A stretch of 64,000 nucleotides of DNA, from positions 24,146,501-24,210,500 of the forward strand of contig NC_091256.1 of assembly GCF_042477335.2 (NCBI RefSeq), in the 5' to 3' direction. The notes under the pieces were generated by a model that was given only the letters and a program-made list of their open reading frames with translations, did not search any database and was not told the DNA's origin. This DNA comes from Ovis canadensis (taxonomy: Eukaryota; Chordata; Mammalia; Artiodactyla; Bovidae). Below are positions 36,874-48,795 of the stretch, in pieces; the first letter of the stretch is position 1; each line of letters starts with the position of its first letter. Both the position numbers and the translations under genes were made by a program.

Positions 36874-38102
36874 TTATTTTTTTCTTTTACTTTATTTTAC
36901 TTTACAATACTGTATTGGTTTTGCCATACATCAACATGAATCTGCCATGGGTGTACTTGAGTTCCCAAACATGAACCCCCCTCCCACCTCCCTCCCTATA
37001 CCATCTCTCTGGGTCATCCCAGTGTACCAGCCCCAAGCATCCTATATCCTGCATTGAACCTAGACTGGCGATTCGTTTCTTACATGATATTAGACATGTT
37101 TCAATGCCATTCTCTCAAATCATCCCACCCTCTCCCTCTCCCACAGAGTCCAAAAGTCTGTTCTATACATCTGTGTCTCTTTTGCTATCTCGCATACAGG
37201 ATTATCATTACCATCTTTCTAAATTCCATATATATGTGTTAGTATACTGTATTGGTGTTTTTCTTTCTGGCTTACTTCACTCTGTATAATCGGCTTGAGT
37301 TTCATCCACTTCATTAGAACTAATTCAAAACACTCTCCGACATAAATCACAGCAGGATCTTCTATGACCCACCTCCCAGAATACTAGAAATAAAAGCAAA
37401 AATAAATAAATGAGATCTAATTAAAATTAAAAGCTTCTGCACAACAAAGGAAACTATCATCAAGGTGAAAAGACAGCCTTCAGAATGGGAGAAAATAATA
37501 GCAAATGAAGCAACTAACAAACAACTAATCTCAAAAATATACAAGCAACTCATGCAGCTCAATTCCAGAAAAATAAACGAGCCAATCAAAAAATGGGCCA
37601 AAGAACTAAATAGACATTTCTCCAAAGAAGACATACGGATGGCTAACAAACACATGAAAAGATGCTCAACATTACTCATTATCAGAGAAATGCAAATCAA
37701 GACCACAATGAGGTACCATTTCACACCAATCAGAATGGGTGCGATCCAAAAGTCTACAAGCAATAAATGCTGGAGAAGGTGTGGAGAAAAGGGAACCCTC
37801 TTACACTGTTGGTGGGAATGCAAACTAGTATAGCCACTATGGAGAACAGTGCGGAGATTCCTTAAAAAACTGGAAAGAGAACTGCCTTATGACCCAGCAA
37901 TCCCACTTCTGGGCATACACACCGAGGAAACCAGAATTGAAAGAGACACGTGCACCCCAATGTTCACCACAGCACTGTTTATAATAGCCAGGACATGGAA
38001 GCAACCTAGATGTCCATCAGCAGATGAATGGGTAAGAAAGCTGTGGTACATATACACAATGGAGTATTACTCAGCCATTAAAAAGAATACATTAAATCAG
38101 TT
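36874..38102 (-). mobile_element. L1 insertion with 5' inversion (twin priming), 14-bp TSD
   Basis: On the minus strand the 3' part is direct (37,330 to 36,874: ORF2 end, 3'UTR, A-rich tail), and the preceding part is inverted (37,331-38,102 reads in plus orientation as ORF2 sequence). In L1 order the inverted block ends at AATCAGTT and the direct block starts at TTTGAATTAGTT, so they abut with about 12 bp of overlap. The inversion junction shares CAAA. ATATATGGAATTTA flanks the whole at 36,860-36,873 and 38,103-38,116. Confidence 0.9.
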
Positions 38103-38276
38103 ATATATGGAATTTAGAAAGATGGTAATGACGACCCTATTTGTAAGGCAGCAAAAGAGACACAGATATAAAGAGACTTTTGGGCTCTGTGGATGACGAT
38201 GAAGGAGTGATGATTTGAGAGAATAGCATTGAAACATATATATTACTATAAGTGAAATATTAACAGTATTCTCCAA

Positions 38277-39074
38277 TCAGTTCAGTTCAGTTCAGTTGCT
38301 CAGTCATGTCCGACTCTTTGAGACCCCATGAATCGCATCATGCCAGGCCTCCCTGTCCATCACCAACTCCCGGAGTTCACTCAGATTCACGTCCATCGAG
38401 TCCCTGATGCCATCCAGCCATCTCATCCTCTGTCGTCCCCTTCTCCTCCTGCCCCCAATCCCTCCCAGCATCAAAGTCTTTTCCAATGAGTCAACTCTTC
38501 ACATGAGGTGGCCAAAGTATTGGAGTTTCAGCTTTAGCATCATTCCTTCCAAAGAAATCCCAGGGCTGATCTCCATCAGAATGGACTAGTTGCATCTCCT
38601 TGCAGTCCAAGGGACTCTCAAGAGTCTTCTCCAACACCACAGTGCAAAAGCATCAATTCTTCAGCCCTCAGGTTTCTTCATAGTCCAACTCTCACATCCA
38701 TACATGACTACTGGAAAAACCATAGCCTTGACAAGATGGACCTTAGTCGTCAAGTAATGTCTCTAATTTTGAATATGCTATCTAGGTTGGTCATAACTTT
38801 TCTTCCAAGGAGTAAGCGTCTTTTAATTTCATGGCTGCAGTCACCATCTGCAGTGATTTTGGAGCCCCCCAAAATAAAGTCTGACACTCTTTCCACTGTG
38901 TCGCCATCTATTTCCCATGAAGGGATGGGACTGGATGCCATGATCTTCGTTTTCTGAATGTTAAGCTTTAAGCCAACTTTTTCACTCTCCTCTTTTACTG
39001 TCATCAACAGGCTTTTTAGTTCCTCTTCACTTTCTACCATAAGGGTGGTGTCATCTGCATATCTGAGGTTATTG
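38277..39074 (-). mobile_element. 5'-truncated BovB, about 800 bp
   Basis: From the CAGTTCAGTTCAGTTCAG 3' terminus to a truncation just after the RT catalytic region (YADD encoded near 39,045-39,056). It directly abuts the end of the plus-strand L1. I found no clear target duplication, and the L1 does not resume after 39,074. Confidence 0.94.
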
Positions 39075-39985
39075 GTTCAGGGCAATTCAAAAATTTAAAA
39101 CTAGGTTTGTTGAACTACCAAGTCTGTACTATTTCTCCTTCACCAGATATTTTTGAAGCAAGAAAGGAAGATGCACTTTAATTATGTTTCTTCTCCCATA
39201 AAAATGAGGATTTTCTCTGGGTTTTGTGTTAAATGTCAAAAGAGTGGTTTAAATTATGAGGGGCTGCATTGTTAAAACTAACAAAGGCTTGGTGGGGTCA
39301 TTTTGCTTAATTTTTGTGGCATCTTTGAAATAGCATATAATTTTAGCACTTTCCTAATCTATAAAATGATGTGATGCATTTTAACAGCTCTGTTTTATAT
39401 CTGGCATCATGCTTTATGGTCCATCAGCTGCATAGTAGAAATAAGCACAGATATTTTGTGCATGGCATAAAATGTACTCAGAGCCTTTCATTTCACTTGG
39501 ATAGACTCTCTACAGAAAACAGAATATTGTTAATGCTAAATCTAGGAAAATATGTTAATTGTATAATACAAATAAATGCTATAGGATATATATATGCTTT
39601 TTAATTGATTTTTTTCTTCATTGTGGTCTGGTAGCCAATTTAATAAGTCATTGTAACCACCATATTCTAATTTCCATGCAAATGGCCAACTATTTGGAAT
39701 ATAAATATCTTCATTAAAAAATGTATGCAATTTTGCAATAAAAAAGTTAGTTTTATATCATTGCAATTGATGTCTTATTTATCCCTAGTGAAATAGTCAC
39801 CATGATAGTTTTCAGTATACTGATTTTTAAAAACTAAAAATAATGTTGATTGTAATGCAATCAATAAGATAATTTTCAAGATATAGTGGTACTGCAGAAA
39901 AAAAGGAAGAAAGAAATATTTTTTCTTGCATCCTATGGCTTGCTGTTTCATTTTCTTCATGGTAAAATTTTAGGAAGTTTTAATT
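39075..39985. other. AT-rich unassigned DNA
   Basis: No gene or firm repeat. Confidence 0.5.
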
Positions 39986-39989
39986 TTGA

Positions 39990-40140
39990 TAAAGTCACTT
40001 TAACAATTTGTTTTTCCCTTTTCTTTTTACTGTCAACTAAGAAATCTTTGCCCACTCCAATTGTGTAGAAATTTTCTCTTGTATTGTATTATTGCTACTT
40101 CTATATTTTCACAGTTTTTAATGCTTAGATATAGTTAGTT
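39990..40140 (-). mobile_element. Old L1 fragment
   Basis: Antisense ORF2-like sequence (CAACTAAGAAATCTTTGCCC and following). It is short and decayed, interrupted or ended by BovB at 40,141. Confidence 0.5.
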
Positions 40141-40384
40141 CTGAAACTCCAATACTTTGGCCACCTGATGCTGACTCATTTGAAAAGACCCTGATGCTGG
40201 GAAAGATTGAGAGCAGAAGGAGATGGGGACGACAGAGGATGAGATGGTTGGATGGCATCACTGACTCAGTGGACATGGGTTTGGGTGGACACTGCGAGTT
40301 GGTGATGGACAGGGAGGCCTGGCGTGCTGTGGTTCATGGGGTCACAAAGAGTCAGACATGAATGAGCTGAACTGAATTGAACTG
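40141..40384 (+). mobile_element. 5'-truncated BovB, plus strand
   Basis: The last about 245 bp in sense orientation (CCAATACTTTGGCCACCTGA to ACTGAATTGAACTGA). Confidence 0.93.
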
Positions 40385-40397
40385 ATATTTGGTTCTA

Positions 40398-40530
40398 TGG
40401 AAGTGAAATCTGCTCAGTCGTGTCCGACCCTTTGCGACCCCGTGAATTATACAGTCCATGGAATTCTCCAGGCCAGAATACTGGAGTGGGTAGCCTTTCC
40501 CTGATCCAGGGGATCATCCCAACCCAAAGT
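40398..40530 (-). mobile_element. Bov-tA SINE, body part only
   Basis: From AGTGAAATCTGCTCAGTCGT to ATCCCAACCC; the tRNA-like head is missing, as in a 5'-truncated insertion. Confidence 0.88.
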
Positions 40531-40663
40531 TGGCTGAAGTTTCTTTCTTTCTGTAAAGGGTATCCTTTTCTTCCAACCATATTTGTCAAGTTACACATGG
40601 TTCACTTTGGTATTTTCAAGTCTGGTTCATCAGCTTTCTTTATATAGGTCTAGAGCAGCTTTT

Positions 40664-40793
40664 TGGAGAAGGAAATGGCAACCCACTCCAGTGTTCTTGC
40701 CTGGAGAATCCCAGGGACTGGGGAGCCTAATGGGCTGCCATCTATGGGGTCGCACAGAGTCGGACACGACTGAAGCGACTTAGCAGCAACAGC
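40664..40793 (+). mobile_element. Bov-A2-type SINE with 12-bp TSD
   Basis: Body GGAGAAGGAAATGGCAACCC to TTAGCAGCAACAGC. The duplication AGAG(C/T)AGCTTTT at 40,652-40,663 and 40,794-40,805 has one mismatch. Confidence 0.92.
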
Positions 40794-40805
40794 AGAGTAG
40801 CTTTT

Positions 40806-42959
40806 ACCCTAGCAATTACTTAACCTTACAACTGAAGTCTTTCCTTTTGACTTTTATACAAAATGCTTTAAGTGATCAAGGTGGAGTAACACTATGGCTG
40901 GCAGGATCTTAAAGCCTCCCATTCCTGTGTAAAGTTGTATGAACTATAAAGTTTACAGCTCCCCTTTTCCTCTGTGCTTGATATTGTGGAATTTCATCTC
41001 ACAAATCTATGTTTTAGTATTCGGCCAAGATCTGAGTAGTCCACTATGTTGATTTCTGGGCCTCATTTACTGTTTATATCCTCTTGCCTTTTTGCAGGCC
41101 TGAAAATTTCCAGCCACCTCAGATTTCCTGATCTTAGATACTGTCTGAACTGAAAAAGATGTTGATGAACTCCCTGGTCCTGTTTACTTGCCAAGTTGTC
41201 TGAAATGTACCTGGAAGCAAGCATCAGTGATATTTTTTTCCCTTCTGAGAAGACAACTTCCCTTCATAGCAGACAATTGCCTATTGACCAATATCTAAAA
41301 GCAATAATTATGTGTCCATATATATTACATGTACTACATATATTTAAGGTGGAGGGATAGAATTTTTCCCTTTTGTTCCATCAAGGATTCAACCCTAGGC
41401 TATTATTTTTAACTTACTTTTAAAGCCAATACTGGCAAGATGTTATTTATTGACAATTTACTGAGTATAAAATTCATATTCAGAAAGAGTAAGAAAATTC
41501 CTGAAGTGTAAGCCACTGAGAAGTCCTTAACTGAAGATTTCAAATTGTGTGTGCTTTATTTTACACCCATGTGAATTTCTATTACCCCATCTTGCTAATA
41601 TTTTGATAAAAAAATAAGGGCAACTTAGGCATTGAAGAGAGTAGATATAGATGTGTGTCTGACAGCTTCTGATATGAAAAGTATCTCTATGATTGATTCA
41701 TAAGTGAGAATGGAGACAAATGGAGTGTGATATTGCCAAGTATGTTGTTTATGGAAACACAAATACTGGAGCAGCTTTGAAAGTTATAATAAAATTAAAT
41801 GACCAGCAGAAATGGAACATGAAAGAGGATGGAATAGATCTATATGTGGGGATAATTATTTTTCCATCTGACTATAGACATCCTTAAGAAAATGCCTTCA
41901 ATCCTCTATATTGTAAGTCATGAGAGAGAGGCAGTTAATTAGATAAGAGATTGTTTAGATATCGAATGGTAACTGGGTAGAATGTTACAGCTAACTACTA
42001 GTACCAGATAGAAGAAATTAAAGTAGAGTAAAAGATGGTTCTAAATATGGACCAATAAAAGAATGGTTGTATCTGTTAATTGGATTCAGTTCAGATGAAC
42101 ATAACAATTCAGAATAAGAGTTGCTAGGTGAAGCACAGGTATTGTTTAAACTCACATAGAAAAATTAGGAGATAGGCACTCCAGAACAGTATCATAGTTC
42201 TATAGTATCATCAGTGAACTACACTTTTTGTCTTTTTATTTCACCATCCTAGTACAAAGCTCCCATCTTCATGTTTCCATCAGATACCTTACAACCACGG
42301 TCCAAGAACTTCATTTATCTCCCACTCAAGAAGATGAAGTACTAGCAGGAATGTAGACTGAGTTAGTTCTCCTTAAACAGTCAGACCCAAACAGCACTTA
42401 TGGTCACATCTAATTTACCCAAAGTTAGTCATATTGCCAAACTGGCTGAAAATAGAAGCTAAGAAAATGTAGACTTTTAGAGCAGTAAGATGAGCTCTGC
42501 TAAATTCTGGGTCTGATATTAAAGAGGAAAGGAGACTCAACTATCTAAACAGGATTTTCTATTTCAATGTTCATTTGAGTAACTAAGAGAATAGGGTAGG
42601 AAGGAAGATAATGAACTTCATGTGGGTTATGCTGAGTGTGCTGTCAGAGCCAGTATGTGGTAATTTCAAGGGATATGCACGGGATGTTTATTGGGAATTA
42701 TGTTATTTTGGACTATGTGTTTCGAAATATAGTTACGTATTTTGTAGAAAGATATACACAAGAGAAACCAAGACTTTCAGAGGTACCATAACTAATGCTG
42801 ATGAGTGACTTTAAAGTGGTCCCGAGTGAACAAATATACTATTCTGTGCTGTTTGCAGTTGAACACCGAAACTGCTTAACAGTTTTATATGTTTAGCTGT
42901 TTATGTGCATATTTCAAAAGATGCAACTGTCTATCATCTTGTGAGCGCCTCTTACTACT
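40806..42959. other. Unassigned DNA, no gene
   Basis: More than 2 kb without a recognised repeat or exon; the 65-codon frame at 42,611 looks random. Together with 51.4-54.9 kb, this is one of the longest apparently single-copy stretches. Confidence 0.45.
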
Positions 42960-43179
42960 GTCATTCACTTCATGCCAGTTACACAGCTCTCCTTGTTATT
43001 TCTTAAATTCTCCAAGCTCACTCCTACCTGACAGCCTTTTCTCTTGGTATTGACTAAACTTAAGCCTTCCCCACCTTATCTTCATAGCTCAATTTCTTAC
43101 CTCCAACTGGGTCTTAACTCAAGTATCACCTTGCTCTGAGTCTTAACCATCAGCAAATTGAGAATCAACTCTTCACTTC

Positions 43180-43764
43180 TGATACCTTATGATGAGCAGG
43201 GTAGGATTTGTGATATCCAAAGAAAAAGATTTAGCTTCAGGACCAGGGACCAGGCTTGATCACTCAAGAGCTTTTGTGTAGCAGAGTTTTATTAAAGTAT
43301 GAAAAGGGACAGAGAAATCTTCTGACAGACATCAGAAGGGGGATGGAGAATTCCCCTTCACTAGTCTTAGCAAGGGAGCTATATACTTTAAAAAAAATTA
43401 GTTATTACAATAAATCAAAAGAATGTCTCAATGTTGTACCAGACCCACTCCCACAATTTACATTTTAAATTAGCAAGATTAGAACTAACAATAGAAAGGT
43501 CTTACCAAATCCACTCCCACAGTATAAAAGTTTTAAGATAGCAAGATTAGTTAGAAGGTTCTTGTTAAGGAGAAACATATCCTCTAGCAAGATACATTGT
43601 TATATTGACTAAGACAAAGCAATGTAGAAAAACAAAAAATGCTTTTCCTTCTCTCTTCCTTGAGAGCCTCTGACCCCTCTCTCCTCCTCGGGAGCCCCAG
43701 ACCCCTTTCCTCTCCTCGGTGACTCTGGACTTCTTATCAACCTACTTAGGAATTGACTCTTTCA
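43180..43764 (-). repeat. 3' LTR of the retrovirus
   Basis: Homologous to 48,817-49,399 over its length. On the minus strand, a TATA-like TATATAG lies at about 43,380 and the poly(A) signal AATAAA at about 43,288-43,293. The plus strand starts TGATACC and ends TTTCA, giving the usual TG...CA ends. Confidence 0.88.
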
Positions 43765-43781
43765 TTCCCCCCTTTTCTTTT
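43765..43781 (-). promoter_or_regulatory. Polypurine tract
   Basis: On the minus strand this is an unbroken A/G run of 17 bases (A-rich, then six G, then AA) directly against the LTR. It is the expected primer for plus-strand DNA synthesis in retroviruses and shows which LTR is 3'. Confidence 0.85.
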
Positions 43782-43829
43782 AGGAGAATTATATTGCCAA
43801 GGGAAAGGGACATCTTTTTCATTCTATAA

Positions 43830-44048
43830 CTACTTCCTGCTATTGTGGTGCATTGTCCCTGAATTGTTGAGACAACATATTCTCCTAACCCTCATACTGA
43901 GGGTATCTGATCCAGGGGCCCCAAGTAATAAGTTGGAGGAGGCTGTGGCACTTGTAGGAGCCTGGACAACCATTTGTAACTTAAAAGTTTTTAGACCATT
44001 ATAAAGAAACTCTGCTATACAGTTACAGATGTAAGGCAAAATAGTCAT
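43830..44048 (-). pseudogene. Retroviral env C-terminal remnant
   Basis: The 72-codon frame resembles the end of a class I transmembrane subunit: the last part of a membrane anchor followed by a cytoplasmic tail. It lies just upstream of the polypurine tract, where env should end. Ectodomain, fusion peptide and surface subunit are not recognisable. The assignment rests on position and overall similarity. Confidence 0.5.
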
Positions 44049-44615
44049 TGTACCAAGTTAAAACAGAATCAAAATTAAAAGTTACATTATGTCCAAAGTT
44101 GCATCAGTCCATTTTAGGATTGTTAGATGTCATCAGATCAAGAAGAGGCGTCACATACAATTGTTGCTGGTGAAGGTATTCACAGAGTTGAAGAAAAGTC
44201 CTTTCCTTGAACTGGAGAAACCCACCATGGGAAGTCTTCAATTGATGAGTAGGGGGAGCGCTTTGTAGACCCAGCAGTTAGACCAATTGTGAAGGCTAGG
44301 TCAGGGATCTCCTCCTGGAGTTCTCATAATGTCCATTGAAAAGCTAAAAGCTGAGTCACATTATTAATTCTAAGGCTTCAGGATCTATGACAATATCTAT
44401 GCACTAAAACACTCTGCCATAGAAACAGTCCCTTCTTTTAAGGGGCAGTTTGAACCTCATTAAAGGTTGGGCAAGTTCCCCATAACCTGGAATCCAAATG
44501 TGGCAATAGCCTATAATGCCCAAGAATCTTCTCAATTGTCTTAAGTCATAGGTAAGGGGTAATTTAGTATAGGTTTAATTATCTCGGGGCCTATGGCTCT
44601 AGTCCCTTCTGATAT
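44049..44615 (-). other. Unresolved internal retroviral sequence
   Basis: Lies between the env tail and the RT remnant. No frame longer than a few tens of codons and no integrase or RNase H landmark, so the deletion or decay joint must be here. Confidence 0.5.
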
Positions 44616-45390
44616 GATTAGGCCCAGATATTTATTTAACAAATTGTTGACAAAGCTGAGCCTTTTCCCTTGATGCCTTATAACCACAGCCAACCAAAAA
44701 GTTTAGGAGGTCTTCTGAATCTTGTGGGCAAGCTTCTTCTGTCTCAGCACAGAGCAGAATATCATCTACATCCTGTAGGACCAACTGCCTCGGAGTTATT
44801 AGAGTTTTGTAGATTCTGTGAAAAACCCCCCAAATAGGTGGGGGCTGTCAGGAAATTCCTGGAGCAAAACTGTCCAGGATAACTGAGAAGCTGGCTGAGT
44901 AGGGTCTTCAATGGCAAATAGAAATTGACTTTCATCCACCAATGGTACAGAACAGAAGGCATCCTTTAAATCAATTACTGAGAAATATTTGGCCCATGCA
45001 ATAATTTCAGACAATAAAGTATAAGCATTAGGCACTTATTATTTGTATATCTTGAACAAGTCTCCATTTATCATTTGACTTCTTTTATACCCAAAATAGG
45101 AGTGTTGTAAGGACTATTACAGGGAATTAATAGCCCTTGTTCCTTTAAATTTTCAAGGATGGGATTTAACTCTTCCTTAACCTTGGGATTTAGTGGGTAC
45201 TCCTTTTGATGAGCTTGATAACAACAGGGACAGTATTTCGTACTCAACCCACAGTTTTTCCATCAGCCCACACTTAAGGATTTACATTTTGTTCAATTAG
45301 TGAGAGAGAAAGAGCAGGCTCCAGATTCATGAAAACAGAGGCCTGGACCTTGCTCACTATATCCCTCCCAAGAAGGGTGAGGGAGACTCT
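44616..45390 (-). pseudogene. Retroviral protease end and RT remnant
   Basis: On the minus strand, the C-terminal protease segment (LLGRDI-type) is at about 45,330-45,385, then RT from about 45,220. The 44,799-45,035 frame carries the RT core (FSVIDLKDAF, then a DSPHLFG segment). The catalytic box near 44,760 reads DVDD where a YXDD box is expected, so a key residue is lost. Frameshifts separate the blocks. The RT sequence is clearly of the class I type. Nothing recognisable as RNase H follows. Confidence 0.8.
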
Positions 45391-45554
45391 GCCACAATCA
45401 GAAACTCAAGAAAACAGCACAGACTCCCAGTTGTAGCTTAAAGGGTGACTGAAATAATAGCATTTGGTTCATCCAGACAGACCCATTACAATAGTGGATC
45501 AGGAGGAGAGTGGACAAGGGGCTTCAGTGAGCACAGAGAAAGTTGCCCCACTGT

Positions 45555-46042
45555 TAGCCGTTAAAAAGAATACATTTGAATCAGTTCTAATGAGATGGAT
45601 GAAACTGGAGCCGATTATACAGAGTGAAGTAAGCCAGAAAGAAAAACACCAACACAGTATACTAACACATATATATGGAATTTAGAAAGATGGCAATGAC
45701 GACCCTGTATGCAAGACAGCAAAAAAGACACAGCTGTATATAACGGACTTTTGGACTCAGAGGGAGAGGGAGAGGGTGGGATGATTTGGGAGAATGGCGT
45801 TGTAACATGTATACTATCATGTAAGAATCGAATCGCCAGTCTATGTCCAATGCAGGATACAGCATGCTTGGGGCTGATGCACGGTGATGACCCAGAGAAT
45901 GTTATGGGGAGGGAGGCGGGAGGGGGGTTCATGCTTGGGAATGCATGTACACCCGTGGTGGATTCATGCCAATGTATGGCAAAACCAATACAGTATTGTA
46001 AAGTAAAATGAAGTAAAAATAAAAATAAAAAAAAAAAAAGAA
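45555..46042 (+). mobile_element. L1 3'-end insertion nested in the retrovirus
   Basis: The last codons of ORF2 ([20 protein letters not shown], ending IYGI and a TAG at 45,682-45,684), the 3'UTR and an A-rich tail of about 30 bp. It is the best-preserved L1 tail here. It sits between protease and the gag zinc knuckle. I could not define a clean target duplication. Confidence 0.93.
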
Positions 46043-46063
46043 AATCAACTGATTGACGCCTGT

Positions 46064-46092
46064 CCCCCCTGCCCCCCCCCCGCCCCCGCCCC
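46064..46092 (-). repeat. G-quadruplex-type tract on the minus strand
   Basis: Plus-strand C-runs of 6, 10, 5 and 4 are separated by one or two bases, followed by a short (CA)n. The complementary strand therefore has four G-runs with very short loops. Confidence 0.8.
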
Positions 46093-46274
46093 AACACACA
46101 CACAGTTATTAATACCCAGGATTCCTCAGGTGTTATTAGGACAGGAGCTTGTGTGGGGACCCCCAGGCACCTTCAGTCCTGATTGTCCTGAGAGTCTGAC
46201 CCCTGGGGCCTACACCTCTAAGGACAGTCTCTCCTCCAGTGTGATCCTTTTCAGACCGGATGGAGAGCCAAGGG

Positions 46275-47682
46275 TGGCTTAGACAGCTGAGAGCAACTTC
46301 TCTTGAGATGCCCCCCCTTTCCACAGTAATAACAAGTCCATCCATTTTCATCTGGGTTTCTCTGGGCATTTTTCCTCAGGCTGTTTCAGAGCAGATCTAA
46401 CAGCCATTGTTGGGGCTTCAGTTTTTTGCTGGTTCTTTTTTCCTCCTGTTTTCCTCCTCATAATCTCTGCCATAATATACTGTCTGAGTCACCTGTAACA
46501 GTGTTTTTTTTTTTTTTTTAAGATTGATTTGGTCCAAATGCCAGTTTTTGTAACTTAGGCCAGTTATCTGGAGCTAACTGAGAAATCTAAGATCATTTCT
46601 CTTTGTATTTTCAGGATCAATGTCAATAAGCTTGCAGAAAGCCCCCCATGGTCTATCTAGGAATTTACCAGGAGTTTCCCTCTCTCTCTGTTCTTTGTCA
46701 GCCAGTTTAGCAGATTAAAGTCTTAGCATGCACTCTCTTGAGTCCTTCAAGAATACATCTGACAAAATGGCTCTGTTATGGGAGCTGCTTGGCTCCCAGT
46801 AGGAAGGAGGGTTATTTTGTGTTCCCTCTTTCCCTTTGCCTCACGCTAAAGCCATTCATCTCCAAAGGTAGTAACTTCCCCAAGAATTCAAGTTTTCAAG
46901 TCAGGAGTCAGTCTCTGTCCCAAGACATACATTACATCTCTCCAAGTAAGCTCATAAAGTAAAGTTAATCCTGTAAAGACTTCTATATAGTTTTTTGGAT
47001 TCTCTGGGTAGTCTCGACCACAGTTAGTACTGTTTGAATTTCTACTGAGGCTGAGGTAACCCCTCTTAGAAGGGTGCCCTGATTCTCAGCCTATTCAGTT
47101 GGGAGCCCTGGATACAAGAGCTCCTGTAAGTAAGAGGACAGGAGGGAGCTGAAGCTTTCACACCCTAATCTGCACCCTTAGGACAAAAGTCTGGCATGTC
47201 TTGCAGAGAGATAAAGAGTGACATATATGGCACTTCTACCCATTTTTCTTGTTTTCTACAGAACTGATCTAATTGTAAAACAGTATCATAATTAAGAGAC
47301 CCTTCACCTGGCCAGTGTTCCCATCTTCCAAAGGGTACTGTGGCCATTCAGTATCACAGAAGATCAGATGTATCTTTTTTAAACCCTGGGCATCAAACTT
47401 ATCCCAGTTTTTAAAAATACGTTTTAAAGGAGTGGTTCTATAACTGTTAGCTACCATGTATAAGAGAGAAAAAAGCGGCATCCACAGCCGTGGCTTCTTT
47501 TCACCAGAGGCATCACTTCCTGCTCTAGATGGGGTTGTAGACAGACTTTCCACCCGAGCTTTCCTTCCCTGGTTGGGCTTAGTCTGTCCTTTACTGACAC
47601 AGGCTCCTTTCTCGTCCCTCACCCGAGGTGGAGTGGAGATGCACCATGGGTAGACCAGATTGATTTTTAGTTCCTTAACCAC
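46275..47682 (-). pseudogene. Retroviral gag remnant
   Basis: Gag makes matrix, capsid and nucleocapsid. On the minus strand, 47,165-47,682 carries a matrix-like region (47,269-47,682 is open for 137 codons). A capsid C-terminal block with a major-homology-like segment lies at about 46,580-46,700. A single CX2CX4HX4C zinc knuckle at about 46,293-46,334 is intact and marks nucleocapsid; one knuckle fits class I. Stops and shifts occur throughout and the middle of capsid is poorly readable. Confidence 0.78.
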
Positions 47683-48795
47683 CGAGACCTTTGATTTGAT
47701 TTACCCTTTTCCCCTGATGCCACCCGGAGTGGAGCAGAGTAGTTTTCTGGGATGTTTCCCAAGCTAGGACTCCGACGGGACATGTCCCTGTTCCGTGTGC
47801 CTATGCACATTCCTGAGGGCAGTCCTGACTGCAGTAGAAATGGTGAGTCATAAAGGGATAAACAACAACCAAGATGTCCCTTCTGAGTGTCACCATGCCA
47901 GTAGAGCAAAAGAGGTGGTGGAGTGTTGGCCAGCAAACAAAAAGTGATTTTTTTTTTTTTGTCCTCAAGCTGCTAGGGCCATTCATTCCAGTTCGTTTCC
48001 ACAGATTTCACAAAAGGAATATCTAGGGAGTTGAGATAAAAGCCATCAGAGAGCCTTCTCTGGCTTTCTATGAGCTAGCACTACAAAAGAAGAAGCCCAT
48101 TCCACTTCCAATCTGACCAGATCCTGCAATTCCTGATCTGTGTCCTCAAAAACCTCCTGATCACCAGCAGTACTTCTGTCCACATAGATCAGAGGCACAG
48201 CCATGATAAGGACTCACTTTCAGGTCACTGGCCTCTGAGGCAGCAGCCGAAAGACTGACCTCTAGCCTGAGCTCTGCCTTGCTCCCAAACATGCTCTTGT
48301 AACTTGCTGCTCCTAGCAAGGATACGGGCTTCCATACTTGGGGTCTAAGTAAAAGTACACAGTAATGTCATGCATCACAAGTCCCTTGGAAGTATATGAT
48401 CCGACAGGGTAGGTTGGTAGTTCTAATTCCCTACATGATTATGAAATGGTCAAAGAGACCAGGAAAAGGTGACTAAGAAAGGAAAGTTCAGTCCACATGC
48501 TACACCCATTTCTGGCCTCTTCCCTTGCAGGAACCTTGGGTGTCTCTTGGCATTGGCAGGTCAGTATAAACCCCTGCCAAGGCTCCCCTTTTGGGGGCTG
48601 CCTGTAGTCATCACAAGGCACCACGAAACCACAGAGCAGGGCTCAACACTCATTTCATACTCATTTTGGTACATCTCTTTCATTCTACAGTCACACAGAC
48701 CAGCACACCGTAGAGTTAGTACAGTAAAGCAGAAAATGTGTATACTGAGAAAGCAGAGAGGCTGGAGCTCTGAGGGTTGTTATCTTGTCCTGAAG
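47683..48795 (-). other. Retroviral leader and start of gag, unresolved
   Basis: About 1.1 kb between the primer site and readable gag, longer than many gammaretroviral leaders. Frames at 47,667-47,936 and 48,439-48,624 show no recognisable domain. A (T)n run lies at 47,948-47,960. Confidence 0.45.

Larger units (their letters stand above)
28918..38252 (+). mobile_element. Nearly full-length ruminant L1, interrupted twice
   Basis: In order: 5'UTR (28,918-31,513), ORF1 (31,514-32,431), a short spacer, ORF2 (from 32,483) and the start of the 3'UTR (38,117 to about 38,252). Two later insertions split it: BovB at 34,603-35,202 and a twin-primed L1 at 36,874-38,102. Without them it is about 7.5 kb. 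Its 3' end and poly(A) are missing where the BovB at 38,277 begins. Both ORFs carry many stops and shifts, so it is inactive. Confidence 0.92.

Noticed and set aside
36005..38090. Apparent tandem duplication of an L1 segment
   Set aside because: Target duplications and the inverted 3' end show two separate L1 insertions rather than a segmental tandem duplication.
42611..42808. 65-codon plus frame before the retrovirus
   Set aside because: Random-looking composition with no domain, in unassigned DNA.
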